Shown: positions 16,414 to 26,479 of the stretch, piece after piece | Layout: each line of letters opens with the position of its first letter | How positions within the stretch are numbered: position 1 is the stretch's first letter | NCBI RefSeq assembly: GCF_001517085.1 | Contig: NZ_LRAC01000140.1 | Location: 162,476-226,475, forward strand | Origin: Paenibacillus sp. DMB5 | GTDB lineage: Bacteria; Bacillota; Bacilli; Paenibacillales; Paenibacillaceae | Direction of reading: 5' to 3' | Length of the DNA: 64,000 nt | Made by a program: the position numbers and the translations under genes | Notes under the pieces: model-generated | Database searches by the model: none | What the model was told of the DNA's origin: nothing | The model's input: the letters and a program-made list of their open reading frames with translations, nothing else

Positions 16414-17486
16414 CTGCGGACAGCCGTAATAATGATCAGAATAACGGGGATGACAATCATGAACACCGGGTAGACCGTGTACAGCAGCCTGCCCCCTTCA
16501 TCCAGATGCTCTGTGAAGCTGCGGGCATCCAGCATCGAAGTAAAAAGAATGATCAGTGTGCAAGGATAGAGCATCCGCCGGTACGGGAGTTTGAACAATT
16601 CAGAGATTCCAATCAGGGCGGCGCTGAAAAAGACCGACATTTTGAAAAAGACCCCGATGATCAGCACCATTACCACAAAAATATCCACCCGCTGGATGAA
16701 ATCCGAAATCGAGATTTTGCTGATCGTCGGCATCAGCGGCAGCGGGGAACGCTTCGCGATATCCGCCCCCAGCACCGAAATATTCAGGGCAATCGTGGCG
16801 CTAAGCAGCAGCGCGGAAAAGAGCATGGCGGCAGCTATAATCCACGGGCCTTTCCGGGCATCGGATAGATAAGGCATCAGCATCGTAAAGACGATCATTT
16901 CTCCGAACGGGAACATATAATTCTGATGCACTACCGAATCCATTACCGGCCGGAAGCCGTCCTCCAGCACGGGCAGCAGATGTTGAAGATTAATGGAGCC
17001 TGACAGCATCAGCAGAATCATACTGAATAATCCGATCATTAAAACAATCGTGGTAAACACCAGCGAAGTCCGTGTAAGCACCTCAGTACCCTTATGCAGC
17101 ACATAGGAGCTCGACAGAATCATCAGCATGCTGAGGATAAACAACGGTGTGTTATGCATCGTGGCCATTGCCAGCATCGTACTGCCGTCACGCAGGCCCC
17201 TGCCGGATAGGTTCATATACAAAATAATGTACAGCAATGCAACCGGTGTACCGGCGGTTTTGCCCAAAAGCTTGCGGGTGTAGCCAATGAACGTCAGATC
17301 CGAATGCTTTCTGTACAGATAGGCATACCCCCAAAACATCAGCAGGCCGGCCAGGGAGCCGACCAGAATGGAAAGCCAGGCATCCCTTCCGGCGGCCATA
17401 CCCAGATTGACAACCAGGGAAGTCCCCAGTTCAAACAGAAGTGTTATGCTGAAAAACTGGAGTAATCCTATTTTCACTTTTCCCAT
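16386..17486 (-). CDS. Spore germinant receptor B subunit (GerAB/GerKB, amino-acid permease fold)
   Basis: 366 residues with about ten membrane helices, an endospore-germination permease of the APC superfamily. B subunits bind or sense the germinant in the inner spore membrane. Start ATG has GGAGG upstream and lies 17 bases after the C-subunit stop. It is the last gene of an A-C-B operon. The germinant cannot be told from the sequence. Confidence 0.92.
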   Translation of the reverse strand: MGKVKIGLLQFFSITLLFELGTSLVVNLGMAAGRDAWLSILVGSLAGLLMFWGYAYLYRKHSDLTFIGYTRKLLGKTAGTPVALLYIILYMNLSGRGLRDGSTMLAMATMHNTPLFILSMLMILSSSYVLHKGTEVLTRTSLVFTTIVLMIGLFSMILLMLSGSINLQHLLPVLEDGFRPVMDSVVHQNYMFPFGEMIVFTMLMPYLSDARKGPWIIAAAMLFSALLLSATIALNISVLGADIAKRSPLPLMPTISKISISDFIQRVDIFVVMVLIIGVFFKMSVFFSAALIGISELFKLPYRRMLYPCTLIILFTSMLDARSFTEHLDEGGRLLYTVYPVFMIVIPVILIIITAVRSYFSEPRPG

Positions 17487-17503
17487 ATTGATCCTCCACC
17501 ACT

Positions 17504-18715
17504 CTACGGATTTACCTGAAATGAGTTGCTGCGCATGTCGGTATGCCTGATGACTGCATCGGCCTCAATCTGATATTCACAGGCCGCAAAGACATCCTCC
17601 CAGTGATCCCTTACCTTTTTCCAGCCCTGCGGGTCTCTCCGCTCCATTGCCAGTCCAAACCCGATATAATCACTTTTGTATTTTTTTGCCGTCTCTATGG
17701 CTGCCTTGATTTTCTCGGCGGTGTCCTCTATGAGCACGGGGGAAAGATTCTGAAGTGTCTTAGGGGAAGTCAGGTCCAGGCTGTTCGGGCTTTCCTTGAT
17801 TGAAGCCTGCTGGCTGATTTTTACAGTAAAAACCGGATGCTCCGGATCTGCTGCCTTTACCCCCACTTCAAGCTGGGACTGGTATACATTAAAGGCAAGA
17901 AAGCCGGCACCGGGATAACGGATCACCGCGGGATAGCCTTTGATTTTATTGTGCAAAAGCGCTGTCGCCAGCGCAGCGTCCCCCTTTAGCCAGCCCACCA
18001 GCCTGTCATCCTTGAAAGCGGCGAGCTCCGTTACTTTGAGCACAGCATGCGGGGCAATGGTTTTCATATTATCATTTGTATCCGCTGCTTCACGGCTGCC
18101 GTCAGTAATAACACCGTTAATCACCGGTCCCCCGCCCCTGAGCTGGATGCCCCTGATTACATCGTCAACCTCCATCCGGTAGTTATAACCGAAATGCTTG
18201 GAGGTCGTATCCAGCTTCTCTACCAGATCATTGGCAGGAATTTTGCTAAAAACGGTCATGGTGGACATTATGTCTCTGGCAGGCTGATTTTTGGCAATAA
18301 AAATCAGACTGGTAAGCCGGGTGTCGCTCTCCCGTTCAAGTACGTCCAGCAAATCCTTAATTCCTTCCCTGGCCAGCTTTTCGGATATAACCAGAACACG
18401 GACATGGCCCAGCGAGAGAAAGCGTGCCGTCTGGCGCGAAGCATTAGCCAGCGCCTCATACATCGTATGGCCCTTGCCTGTATACAAGGCCACCGGTGAA
18501 ATGCCGCGGGCGTTTTCTCCGGAAATTTCGTCGGCGACAATGACCTGGAAGGAGAGGACAAATTTTTCTGCCTCCCCCTCACCCCGGTCTATGGCGACAC
18601 CCGACACGATTGCCCGGCGGTTAAGCTCGACGCTGTCCCAGCATCCGGCCAGCACCAGGGGAATGACCAGTTGGACCGTAATAAGCAAAGCCAAAGAAAA
18701 GCTACTTTTCTTCAT
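17504..18715 (-). CDS. Spore germinant receptor C subunit (Ger(x)C lipoprotein)
   Basis: About 403 residues from ATG 18715, chosen because it begins a lipoprotein signal (MKKSSFSLALL... with lipobox LAGC) and has GGGAGG upstream. An in-frame start at 18790 would add 25 charged residues before the signal. The mature part matches the Ger(x)C N- and C-terminal domains (CWDSVELNRRAIVSGVAID, NDLVEKL, YKSDYIGFG). It would be diacylglycerylated and anchored to the outer face of the inner spore membrane. Overlaps the A-subunit stop by 14 bases. Confidence 0.92.
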   Translation of the reverse strand: MKKSSFSLALLITVQLVIPLVLAGCWDSVELNRRAIVSGVAIDRGEGEAEKFVLSFQVIVADEISGENARGISPVALYTGKGHTMYEALANASRQTARFLSLGHVRVLVISEKLAREGIKDLLDVLERESDTRLTSLIFIAKNQPARDIMSTMTVFSKIPANDLVEKLDTTSKHFGYNYRMEVDDVIRGIQLRGGGPVINGVITDGSREAADTNDNMKTIAPHAVLKVTELAAFKDDRLVGWLKGDAALATALLHNKIKGYPAVIRYPGAGFLAFNVYQSQLEVGVKAADPEHPVFTVKISQQASIKESPNSLDLTSPKTLQNLSPVLIEDTAEKIKAAIETAKKYKSDYIGFGLAMERRDPQGWKKVRDHWEDVFAACEYQIEADAVIRHTDMRSNSFQVNP

Positions 18716-20354
18716 CTCGCCCATCCTCCCTATCCTCCTGCCTGCCGGCAGCATCGTTATTGCGTATAAGCGGCGCCAGCGCAGCTTCATGGCCGGTCGT
18801 CACCCGTTTGTAAGCCGGCATTTCCTTCCTGAGCTGCTCCGGTGATTTGCCGGGCTTCATTAGCCAGAGCGGCAGGCGGAGAAGGGTGTCCTTCTGCCCT
18901 TTTACAGACAACGGCACGAACGGCGATAAATAAGGAATACCGAAGGAACGCAGGCTGTTCATATGCGCCACCAGCACAATCAGGCCGAGCGTAATGCCGT
19001 AGAAGCCGAACATCCCGCCCAGCAGCAGAAATCCGAAACGGATGATCCGCCCTGCGATCGCCATGTTATAGGCCGGGATAGCAAAGCTCGCAATTCCTGT
19101 CAGGGCAACAACGATAACCATAATAGGTGTTATAATGCCTGCTTCCACTACAGCTGATCCAAGAATCAGTGCCCCTACAACCGATACGGTCTGTCCAATG
19201 ACACGCGGCATCCGTACACCGGCTTCACGCAGGATTTCAAAAGCCCCCTCCATCAGCAGCGCTTCAACAAAGGCCGGGAACGGCACGGTCTCCCGCTGTG
19301 AGAGCAGATTAATAAGCAGGGTAGTCGGAATCATTTCATAGTGATAGGTGGTCAAGGCGATATACACTGACGGGCCGAGCAACAGCACTATAAAACTGAC
19401 ATACCGGACTATCCGCATAAGGATGGCAATGTCAAAACGCTGCGAATAGTCTTCGGCGGACTGGAAAAATTGGGTGAACACCGCAGGCATAATCAGCGCA
19501 AACGGGGTTCCGTCAATAATGATGACCACCCTGCCTTCGAGCAGATTACCTGCAGCAACGTCAGGGCGCTCAGAGTTATAAATGGTCGGAAACGGGGTAA
19601 AGGTCTTGTCCTGGATCAGCTCTTCGATGAATCCCGATTCCAGTACCTCGTCCATCGATATTTTGTTCAGCCGGCTCCGGACCTCCTCCACCAGATCCTC
19701 ACCTGCTATTTCCTTCATATAGAGCATAGCTATATGCGTCTGTGTTTCGGTGCCGATTCTCGTATATTCCAGCCTCAGCTTCGGTGATTTGATCCGTCTG
19801 CGGATCAGGGATATGTTAGTGGCGACAGATTCCACGAACCCGTCTTTTGGCCCGCGTACAACCATCTGGGAGGATGGCTCCTCTACGGAGCGCTTTTCCC
19901 CGCCCTTGGTATCGCAGAGAACCGCACTCATGCAGCCCTCGATGAGAACAGCCGTATCTCCAGACAGTACAGCCAGTAGCAGATCATTCCAGCCCTCTGT
20001 GACCTCAGCATCCCCCAGCTCCAGAATACCGTCCAGCAGCACTGCTTGAACCATGGCAGGATTTGCTGTATCTTCCGGGAGCTTCTGCGGCTCCGCCAGG
20101 AGTGAGCCGATTACAAATTCATTGACGGCAGACGGGTCCGCCAGACCGCTGATATGAATTGCAGCTGCCTGGAAGCTGCGCGCTCCGCCGATCTGGAGTC
20201 TGCGCACTTTAAGATCCGGGCTTTCCCCGAGCTCGGTCCGGATATTCCGGATCGTCTCGTCCAGATCTCCCGTTAATCCCGATGTTCTGCCGTTTCTGCC
20301 CGTCACACCGGCTGCCACCGCCTGGCTGTCCATGCTCCGCCGCCTGCTGCTCAT
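18702..20354 (-). CDS. Spore germinant receptor A subunit (GerAA/GerKA)
   Basis: 550 residues: a hydrophilic N-terminal domain (about 1-300) and several membrane helices from about residue 320 to 490, then a cytoplasmic tail. Signature segments are LEGRVVIIIDGTPFALIMP, LINLLSQRETVPFPAFVEALLME and MPRVIGQTVSVVGALILG. The start ATG has a GGGGGGAG ribosome binding site and lies about 22 bases after the expected start of a candidate sigma-G promoter. A subunits form ion channels in the receptor complex. Confidence 0.94.
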   Translation of the reverse strand: MSSRRRSMDSQAVAAGVTGRNGRTSGLTGDLDETIRNIRTELGESPDLKVRRLQIGGARSFQAAAIHISGLADPSAVNEFVIGSLLAEPQKLPEDTANPAMVQAVLLDGILELGDAEVTEGWNDLLLAVLSGDTAVLIEGCMSAVLCDTKGGEKRSVEEPSSQMVVRGPKDGFVESVATNISLIRRRIKSPKLRLEYTRIGTETQTHIAMLYMKEIAGEDLVEEVRSRLNKISMDEVLESGFIEELIQDKTFTPFPTIYNSERPDVAAGNLLEGRVVIIIDGTPFALIMPAVFTQFFQSAEDYSQRFDIAILMRIVRYVSFIVLLLGPSVYIALTTYHYEMIPTTLLINLLSQRETVPFPAFVEALLMEGAFEILREAGVRMPRVIGQTVSVVGALILGSAVVEAGIITPIMVIVVALTGIASFAIPAYNMAIAGRIIRFGFLLLGGMFGFYGITLGLIVLVAHMNSLRSFGIPYLSPFVPLSVKGQKDTLLRLPLWLMKPGKSPEQLRKEMPAYKRVTTGHEAALAPLIRNNDAAGRQEDREDGRDEEK

Positions 20355-20382
20355 CGGACTCCCCCCTTCTGATAATGGTTCC

Positions 20383-20412
20383 TATTATTCGCGGTTCTTC
20401 CTGCCATTATTC
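20383..20412 (-). promoter_or_regulatory. Candidate sigma-G promoter of the germination operon
   Basis: Minus strand: GAATA (20408-20412), an 18-base spacer and AATAATA (20383-20389). The sigma-G consensus is about GHATR-N18-CATWHTA, so the only mismatch is the first -10 base. The predicted start leaves a short leader carrying the ribosome binding site of the A-subunit gene. Germinant receptors are forespore genes in Bacillus, which fits. Confidence 0.55.
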
Positions 20413-20456
20413 GGCTATGCGGCGGGATAGAAACGTAAAAGAACCATCTGACTGCA

Positions 20457-20503
20457 TAAAAAAAGGATGTCCGCAAGCCGTCAGGCTTACCGGACATCCT
20501 TCT
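20457..20503 (-). terminator. Rho-independent terminator after dapF
   Basis: Minus strand: AAGGATGTCCGGTAAGCC pairs with GGCTTGCGGACATCCTT around GTCA/TGAC, followed by a long T-run. It separates dapF from the germination operon. Confidence 0.9.
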
Positions 20504-20545
20504 ATTCGCTGGCTGCAGTGTTATTACGGGCTGCACCCGGCCTGA

Positions 20546-21382
20546 TTACACTTCTACAGAACCTGTATAGACCACCTGAGCCGGACCGGTCATATACACA
20601 TGATTATCCTGTTCATTCCATTCGATGAACAGATCTCCGCCTTTAAGGCTGATTACCGCGGAGCGGTCTGTCAGATTATTCAGCACAGACGATACCAGCG
20701 TTGCACAGGCTCCAGTACCGCAGGCCAGGGTAGGACCTGCACCGCGTTCCCAGACCCGCATGTCCACATGTCCGCGGTCTCGGACGGTTGCAAACTCCAC
20801 ATTGACCTTTCTAGGGAACAGCGGATGAACCTCCAGCTTCGGCCCCCAGGTTGACAGGTCAAAATTCACAGCATCATCCACATAAATTACACAGTGAGGA
20901 TTACCCATCGAAACGGCCGTAAACTTAAACTCCGTGCCATCTGTCTCAATCGGCTGATCCAGTACCGGCTCGGCATCGATAGCTACCGGAATCTGTGTGC
21001 CGGACAATACCGGCTCACCCATATCCACCGTTACGGATTCAACCACACCGTCCTTCACCTGTAGCGATACCTTCTGCTCGCCTGCGCCGATGGTTTCGAT
21101 CACAATTTCATCCGACTCTACCAGCCCGTGCTCATAGACGTACTTGGAGACACAGCGGATGGCGTTGCCGCATTGTTCAGCTTCCGAGCCGTCCGAGTTC
21201 ATAATACGCATCATATAGTCGCCCCGTTCGGACGGCAGAATGTATACAAGCCCGTCGGCACCGATTCCAAAGTACCGGTTGCACAGCTTCACCGCCAGCT
21301 CTGCAGCATTAGCCGGCAGCTCCTGCTCGCCGAATACGATAATAAAGTCATTGCCAAGACCGTGCATTTTTGTAAATTCCAT
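20546..21382 (-). CDS. dapF: Diaminopimelate epimerase
   Basis: 278-residue epimerase making meso-diaminopimelate for lysine and peptidoglycan. Both catalytic Cys motifs are present: QCGNAIRC and ACGTGA. ATG 21382 (MEFTKMHGLGNDF) has AGGAGTGG upstream; an in-frame start at 21415 would only add a non-conserved leader. It is a single-gene unit bounded by its own terminator. Confidence 0.96.
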   Translation of the reverse strand: MEFTKMHGLGNDFIIVFGEQELPANAAELAVKLCNRYFGIGADGLVYILPSERGDYMMRIMNSDGSEAEQCGNAIRCVSKYVYEHGLVESDEIVIETIGAGEQKVSLQVKDGVVESVTVDMGEPVLSGTQIPVAIDAEPVLDQPIETDGTEFKFTAVSMGNPHCVIYVDDAVNFDLSTWGPKLEVHPLFPRKVNVEFATVRDRGHVDMRVWERGAGPTLACGTGACATLVSSVLNNLTDRSAVISLKGGDLFIEWNEQDNHVYMTGPAQVVYTGSVEV

Positions 21383-21465
21383 CGAAAGGTCCACTCCTAA
21401 AAGGTTTGTTAGCATTCACATGTGAACCAAGCATACCTCAAGGAGCGGGGACAATGCTATTGATT

Positions 21466-24284
21466 TTATGCTGAAATTTTTGTACTTTTCATCACCGGAC
21501 GGCCGCCGCTCTTGCTGCGGTTCTTTTTGCCGCCCCATACGCTGCCTGCTCCCATCAGGAAAGTCGGGATGCCTGCGCTTACGAATACCAGGCACCATTC
21601 CCGGAAGTTCAGCGGCACGGTCTTGAAGACCGGCTGCAGCACCGGCAGGTACATGACGAGCAGCATAAGCACCACTGACGACAGGACAGCCAGCACCAGC
21701 GCTTTATTCTGCAGCGGGTTGCGGTGGAACACTGAGCGCGAGCTGCGGCAGTCAAACACATGGATCAGCTGGGCCATGACCAGCGTTGCGAAGGCTACAG
21801 ACTGTGCGCGGATCAGCTGCTCCGCACTGCCCGGAGCGGTACGCAGGGTCAGCCAGAAGGCGCCGAGTGTGCAGAGCCCGATCAGCAGGCCGCGGCTGAT
21901 AATCTTCCAGCCCAGGCGGCGGGCAAATATATTTTCCTTGGCCCCGCGCGGCTTGTGCTCCATCAGATCCTTCTCCGGCTGGTCAACCCCGAGAGCCATT
22001 GCAGGCAGGCCGTCGGTTACCAGGTTAACCCACAGGATCTGGATCGGCACCAGCGGAAGCGGCAGGCCGAGCATCATAGCGAAGAACATGGTGAGGATCT
22101 CGCCGACATTGGAGGCCAGCAGATAACGGATAAATTTGCGGATATTCTCGTAAATATTCCGCCCTTCCTCAATTGCGGCAACAATCGTCGAGAAATTATC
22201 ATCGCCGAGCACCAGCGCCGAGGCTTCCTTTGTAACGTCGGTACCGGTAATTCCCATGGAAATGCCGATGTCTGCCGCTTTGATCGCGGGAGCGTCATTG
22301 ACGCCGTCACCGGTCATGGCAACCACATGGCCGCGCCGCTGCAGCGATTTGACGATCCGCAGCTTGTGCTCAGGAGATACACGCGCGTAGACATGCACAT
22401 TATCGGACACCTTATCCAGCTCGTCGTCATCCATACGGCTGAGCTGTGTGCCTGTCAGCACGGTTCCGCCGCGCTGCAGAATACCTAGCTGGTGGGCAAT
22501 CGCTTCTGCGGTTGTACCATGATCGCCGGTAATCATTACGGTCTTGATTCCCGCCCGGCGGGTTACACTGATCGCATCGCGCACTTCACGCCGCGGAGGG
22601 TCGATCATGCCGGCCAGTCCGGCAAAAACGAGCTGGCTTTCCGCTTCCTTCTCACTGCCGGCGGCCTCACCGGAGCGAAGATCCCGGTAGGCCATACCAA
22701 GCACCCGCAGGGCGCCGGAAGCCATCTCCTCGTTCGCTTCAAGCACCTTCTGCCGCAGCGTCGGCGTGCAGGGCACAACCGCGCCTTCCCACAGCATATA
22801 AGTGCAGCTGTTCAGCAGAACGTCCGGCGCACCCTTGGTGCAGATCATCCGCCCGCCCGGATGGCTGACGACAACAGACATCAGCTTGCGTTCCGAATCA
22901 AACGGGAATTCCTGTTCCCTTGTATAGGTTACTGCGAGCGACTGTGCAGTCAGGCCCATTTTGGCGGATAGGGCTACCAACGCACCCTCCGTCGGATCAC
23001 CCTTCAGTTCCCACACGGGCTGGCTGCTCAGCGGTTTATCCGCAGATTCACCCTTTTCCTTACCTTTGCGTTTGCCGCGCAGCTCGCCCTGGAAGGTTTC
23101 AACAATCTCGGCATTGCTGCAGAGTGCTCCGATCTGCAGCATGCGCCGCAGATTCTGATCATTTTTCAGATCAACCGGTCTGCCCTTCTGCAGAATCTGT
23201 CCGGAAGGGGCATAGCCCTCACCGGTCACCTCCAGAATCCGTCCTGCGTTCCAGACCCGAGTAACCGTCATTTTGTTCTGGGTCAGCGTGCCTGTCTTGT
23301 CAGAGCAGATCACTGATGCACAGCCCAAAGTCTCTACTGAAGGCAGCTTACGGACGATGGCTTTGCGTTTGATCATCCGCTGTACGCCCAGCGCGAGCGC
23401 AATCGTCACGATCGCCGGCAGCCCTTCGGGGATAGCGGCTACGGCAAGGCTCACGCCAGCAAGGAACATTGCTGCTGCAGGCTGCCCGTGCAGGATACCG
23501 GCAAGCACTACAACTATGGTGAGACCCAGCGAAACATAAATCAGAATTTTCCCCAGCTGCTCCAGACGGTGCTGCAGCGGAGTTTCCTGCGATTCGGTGT
23601 TCTGGATCAGATCGGCAATTTTCCCCATCTCCGTATCCATACCGGTGCGGACAACAACAGCTTTACCTGTGCCGCGGGTAATCATCGTGCCCATAAATCC
23701 GATATTTTTCTGGTCGCCAAGCGGCAGCTCGGCAGCAGAAATGGCATCGGCATGCTTCGATACAGGCAGCGATTCGCCGGTCAGCGCCGATTCTTCAGCA
23801 TACAGCGCACTGCATTCCAGCCAGCGGACATCGGCCGGAACACGGTCACCGCTCTCCAGCAGGACGATGTCACCGGGAACCAGCATTCTGGCCGGGATAA
23901 GCTCCTGCCTGCCTCCGCGCAAAACTTTGGCATTAGGAGCCGACAGCTGTTTCAGCGCCCGCAGTGAACGCTCGGCCCTGAATTCCTGCACAAAGCCAAG
24001 CACCCCGTTAAGCAGGATAATGGCGACAATCGTAATGGCATCGAGGTACTCGCCCAGCAGGCCGGATACCAGCGTTGCCCCCATCAGCACCAGCACCATA
24101 AAATCCTTGAACTGGTTAAGCAGCAGGGTCAGCGGCGAGATTTTTTTCCCTCCGACAGTTCGTTGAACCCGCTCTCCTTGCGTCTTTCCTCAGCTGCCTC
24201 TGCGCTCAGGCCCGCTCCCGGCTGAACGCCGAACAGCTTCTGCAGCTCCTCTGCACCGAGCCGGTGCCAGCTTTTTTGTTCCAT
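21466..24284 (-). CDS. P-type Ca2+-transporting ATPase (YloB type), one frame break
   Basis: About 939 residues after joining. The N-terminal cation-ATPase segment (ATG 24284, ribosome binding site GGGAGGGG) ends at SEGKK and the rest continues in the next frame. Adding one A to the seven-A run at 24141-24147 (minus-strand sense) gives SEGKKISPLTLLLNQF, the expected family sequence. Motifs: TGES, membrane PEGLPA (Ca2+ pump type), phosphorylation site CSDKTGTLTQ, MTGDGVNDAPA. It has ten membrane helices by family. It exports or sequesters Ca2+ and in B. subtilis matters for spores. It is divergent from rqcH, as yloA/yloB neighbours. Confidence 0.92.
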
Positions 24285-24477
24285 ATCGTTTCTTTCCCCT
24301 CCCGGTCGTTTCTTGACTTCCGGCGGCGCACAGCTTTTCCACCTGTTCATGACCAAGTGTATTCATGGTCGTCCCAAAATATCACTGCCCGTCTGCTTTC
24401 CCTTTTGCGCGAATGTGTTAAAGTATGGCATCATAGGGAGTAGCACTTAATCATTTTGCGACAGGAGAGCTTTTATC

Positions 24478-26349
24478 ATGGCATTAGACGGTATTGTTAC
24501 CAAAGCGATCGTGCACGAGCTTCAGGCCTTTATCGGTGCGCGTGTCGGCAAAATATATCAGCCCAGCACACACGATCTTATTTTCATCCTGCGCGGGGCG
24601 GGAGGCGGGGGCAAGCTGCTGCTGTCTGCGAACCCGACCTATCCCCGCCTGCACCTGAGCGAACGCAGCAGCGTTAATCCGGCGGAGGCGCCGATGTTCT
24701 GCATGCTGCTGCGCAAGCATTGTGAAGGCGGAACCATTGAGAGCATTGCCCAGGTCGGCATGGAGCGGATCATCCATATCAATATCCGGACCCGTGACGA
24801 GCTTGGCGATGTCTCGGCCAAACAGCTGATCATCGAACTGATGGGCCGCCACAGCAACATCATTCTTACCGATCTTGCCAGCGGCACGATCATTGACGGC
24901 ATCCATCATGTGACCCCGTCAATCAGCAGCTACCGGGTTGTAATGCCGGGGGCCGCTTACACCGAGCCGCCGCAGCAGCATAAGCTGAATCCGCTGGAGG
25001 TCGGCGAAGAGGCATTCATCAAGCTGATGGCAGACGCTGAGGAAGCCGCACTGCTGGGCGAAAGCGAAGAAAAGGCTGACCCTGAGGACATGATCGAAGG
25101 AGATATAGCCGGGCTGCTGCGGTCGCTGGAAGGACCGGTGCAGGACGGAAGCGGCGGACCTGCTCCTTCAGCAGACCCTGGGGGCTGGATCGTACATGCT
25201 TTCAGCGGGATAAGCCCTCTGATCGCCGGAGAAATTCTGTACAGAGCAGGTAAGGATTATGTACCGCAGAATCCGGAGGCCCCTGAAAAGCTGTGGTCAG
25301 CATTTGATTCCGTAATGAAGCCTGTAAGAGAGCTCCGGTTCGCTCCGGTTTCCGGCAATAATGCCAAGGGTAAGCCGGTCTTTTCCGCCATTCCTCTGAC
25401 TTTACTGGGCGAAGAGGTCCGGCATTACAGCACGATCAGCAGCTGCCTGGAGGAATATTACGGGGATAAGGCAGAACGTGATACAGTCAAGCAGCGGGTC
25501 GCCGACCTGATACGCTTTCTTACCAACGAGCGGAGCAAGAATGTGAAGAAGCTGGCCAAGCTGCAGAAGGATCTGGAGGAAGCGGATGATGCGGACCAGT
25601 ACCGGATCTGGGGAGAGCTGCTTTTTGCCTCCCTGCATACCGTGTCCAAGGGCGACAAGGAAGCCCGGCTGGTGAACTATTACGATGACAATCAGGCAGA
25701 AATCACGATTCCGCTTGATCCGCTGCTCACTCCGTCGGACAATGCGCAGCGTTATTTCAAGAAATACAACAAGTATAAGAACAGCCTGCTTGTGATAGAA
25801 GAGCAGCAGGCCAAGACACATGAAGAGATCACCTACATGGAGACGCTGCTGCAGCAGCTTGCCCATGCCTCGCTTAACGATATTGAGGAAATCCGCGATG
25901 AGCTGGTCAGCCAGGGCTATCTGCGAGACCGCAGCAAAAAGGGTAAAAAGAAGAAGAAGGCTACCCGGCCGACCGTCCAGGTCTATACCTCATCCGAGGG
26001 CGTGGATATTTATGTCGGCAAGAACAACCTGCAGAACGAATATGTCACGAACCGCCTGGCCTCGCCTAATGACACCTGGCTGCATACCAAGGACATTCCC
26101 GGCTCGCACGTCGTGATCCGCAGTGAGGCGTTTGGGGATGCCACCCTGGAGGAAGCGGCACAGCTGGCCGCTTATTACAGCCAGGCCAAGCAGTCGAGCA
26201 GCGTTCCGGTTGATTGCACCCTGATCCGCCATGTCCGCAAGCCAAGCGGTGCGAAGCCGGGCTTCGTCATTTATGACCATCAGAAGACGCTGTTTGTTAC
26301 GCCTGATGAAGAACGGATTAGAAGCCTGCCGAATACGCTGAGAAGCTGA
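24478..26349 (+). CDS. rqcH: Ribosome quality control factor RqcH (NFACT/FbpA family)
   Basis: 623 residues. RqcH binds obstructed 50S subunits and directs alanine tailing of stalled nascent chains. The NFACT-N domain (ALDGIVTKAIVHEL, IELMGRHSNIIL), a coiled-coil middle (about residues 345-460) and the NFACT-R domain (VGKNNLQNEYVT...DTWLHTKDIPGSHVVI, about 505-600) are in order. A Lys-rich stretch (KKGKKKKKA) lies before NFACT-R. It carries acidic inserts that make it longer than the about 570-residue B. subtilis protein. Start ATG has CAGGAGA upstream. Confidence 0.95.
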   Translation: MALDGIVTKAIVHELQAFIGARVGKIYQPSTHDLIFILRGAGGGGKLLLSANPTYPRLHLSERSSVNPAEAPMFCMLLRKHCEGGTIESIAQVGMERIIHINIRTRDELGDVSAKQLIIELMGRHSNIILTDLASGTIIDGIHHVTPSISSYRVVMPGAAYTEPPQQHKLNPLEVGEEAFIKLMADAEEAALLGESEEKADPEDMIEGDIAGLLRSLEGPVQDGSGGPAPSADPGGWIVHAFSGISPLIAGEILYRAGKDYVPQNPEAPEKLWSAFDSVMKPVRELRFAPVSGNNAKGKPVFSAIPLTLLGEEVRHYSTISSCLEEYYGDKAERDTVKQRVADLIRFLTNERSKNVKKLAKLQKDLEEADDADQYRIWGELLFASLHTVSKGDKEARLVNYYDDNQAEITIPLDPLLTPSDNAQRYFKKYNKYKNSLLVIEEQQAKTHEEITYMETLLQQLAHASLNDIEEIRDELVSQGYLRDRSKKGKKKKKATRPTVQVYTSSEGVDIYVGKNNLQNEYVTNRLASPNDTWLHTKDIPGSHVVIRSEAFGDATLEEAAQLAAYYSQAKQSSSVPVDCTLIRHVRKPSGAKPGFVIYDHQKTLFVTPDEERIRSLPNTLRS

Positions 26350-26367
26350 ACCTGCCTAAACCAAAAC

Positions 26368-26415
26368 AAGCCGAACTGCGGGAAGGAAAACTTCCTGCGG
26401 TTCGGCTTTTCTATT
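26368..26415. terminator. Bidirectional terminator between rqcH and the PHP gene
   Basis: AAGCCGAACTGCGGGAAG and CTTCCTGCGGTTCGGCTT form an almost perfect stem with a GAAAA-type loop. The plus strand continues TTTTCTATT; the minus strand continues GTTTTGG, so it can stop both convergent genes. Confidence 0.88.
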
Positions 26416-26479
26416 GGACGCTATTCCAGTCAATAGAGCAGCTGACAGTTTCATAGATCTCGTGATGCAGCTTTCAAGG

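Noticed and set aside
16047..16868. 273-codon plus-strand ORF overlapping the germination B gene
   Set aside because: Antisense to the B subunit for most of its length and out of frame with the small membrane ORF; Arg/His-rich with no recognisable domain.
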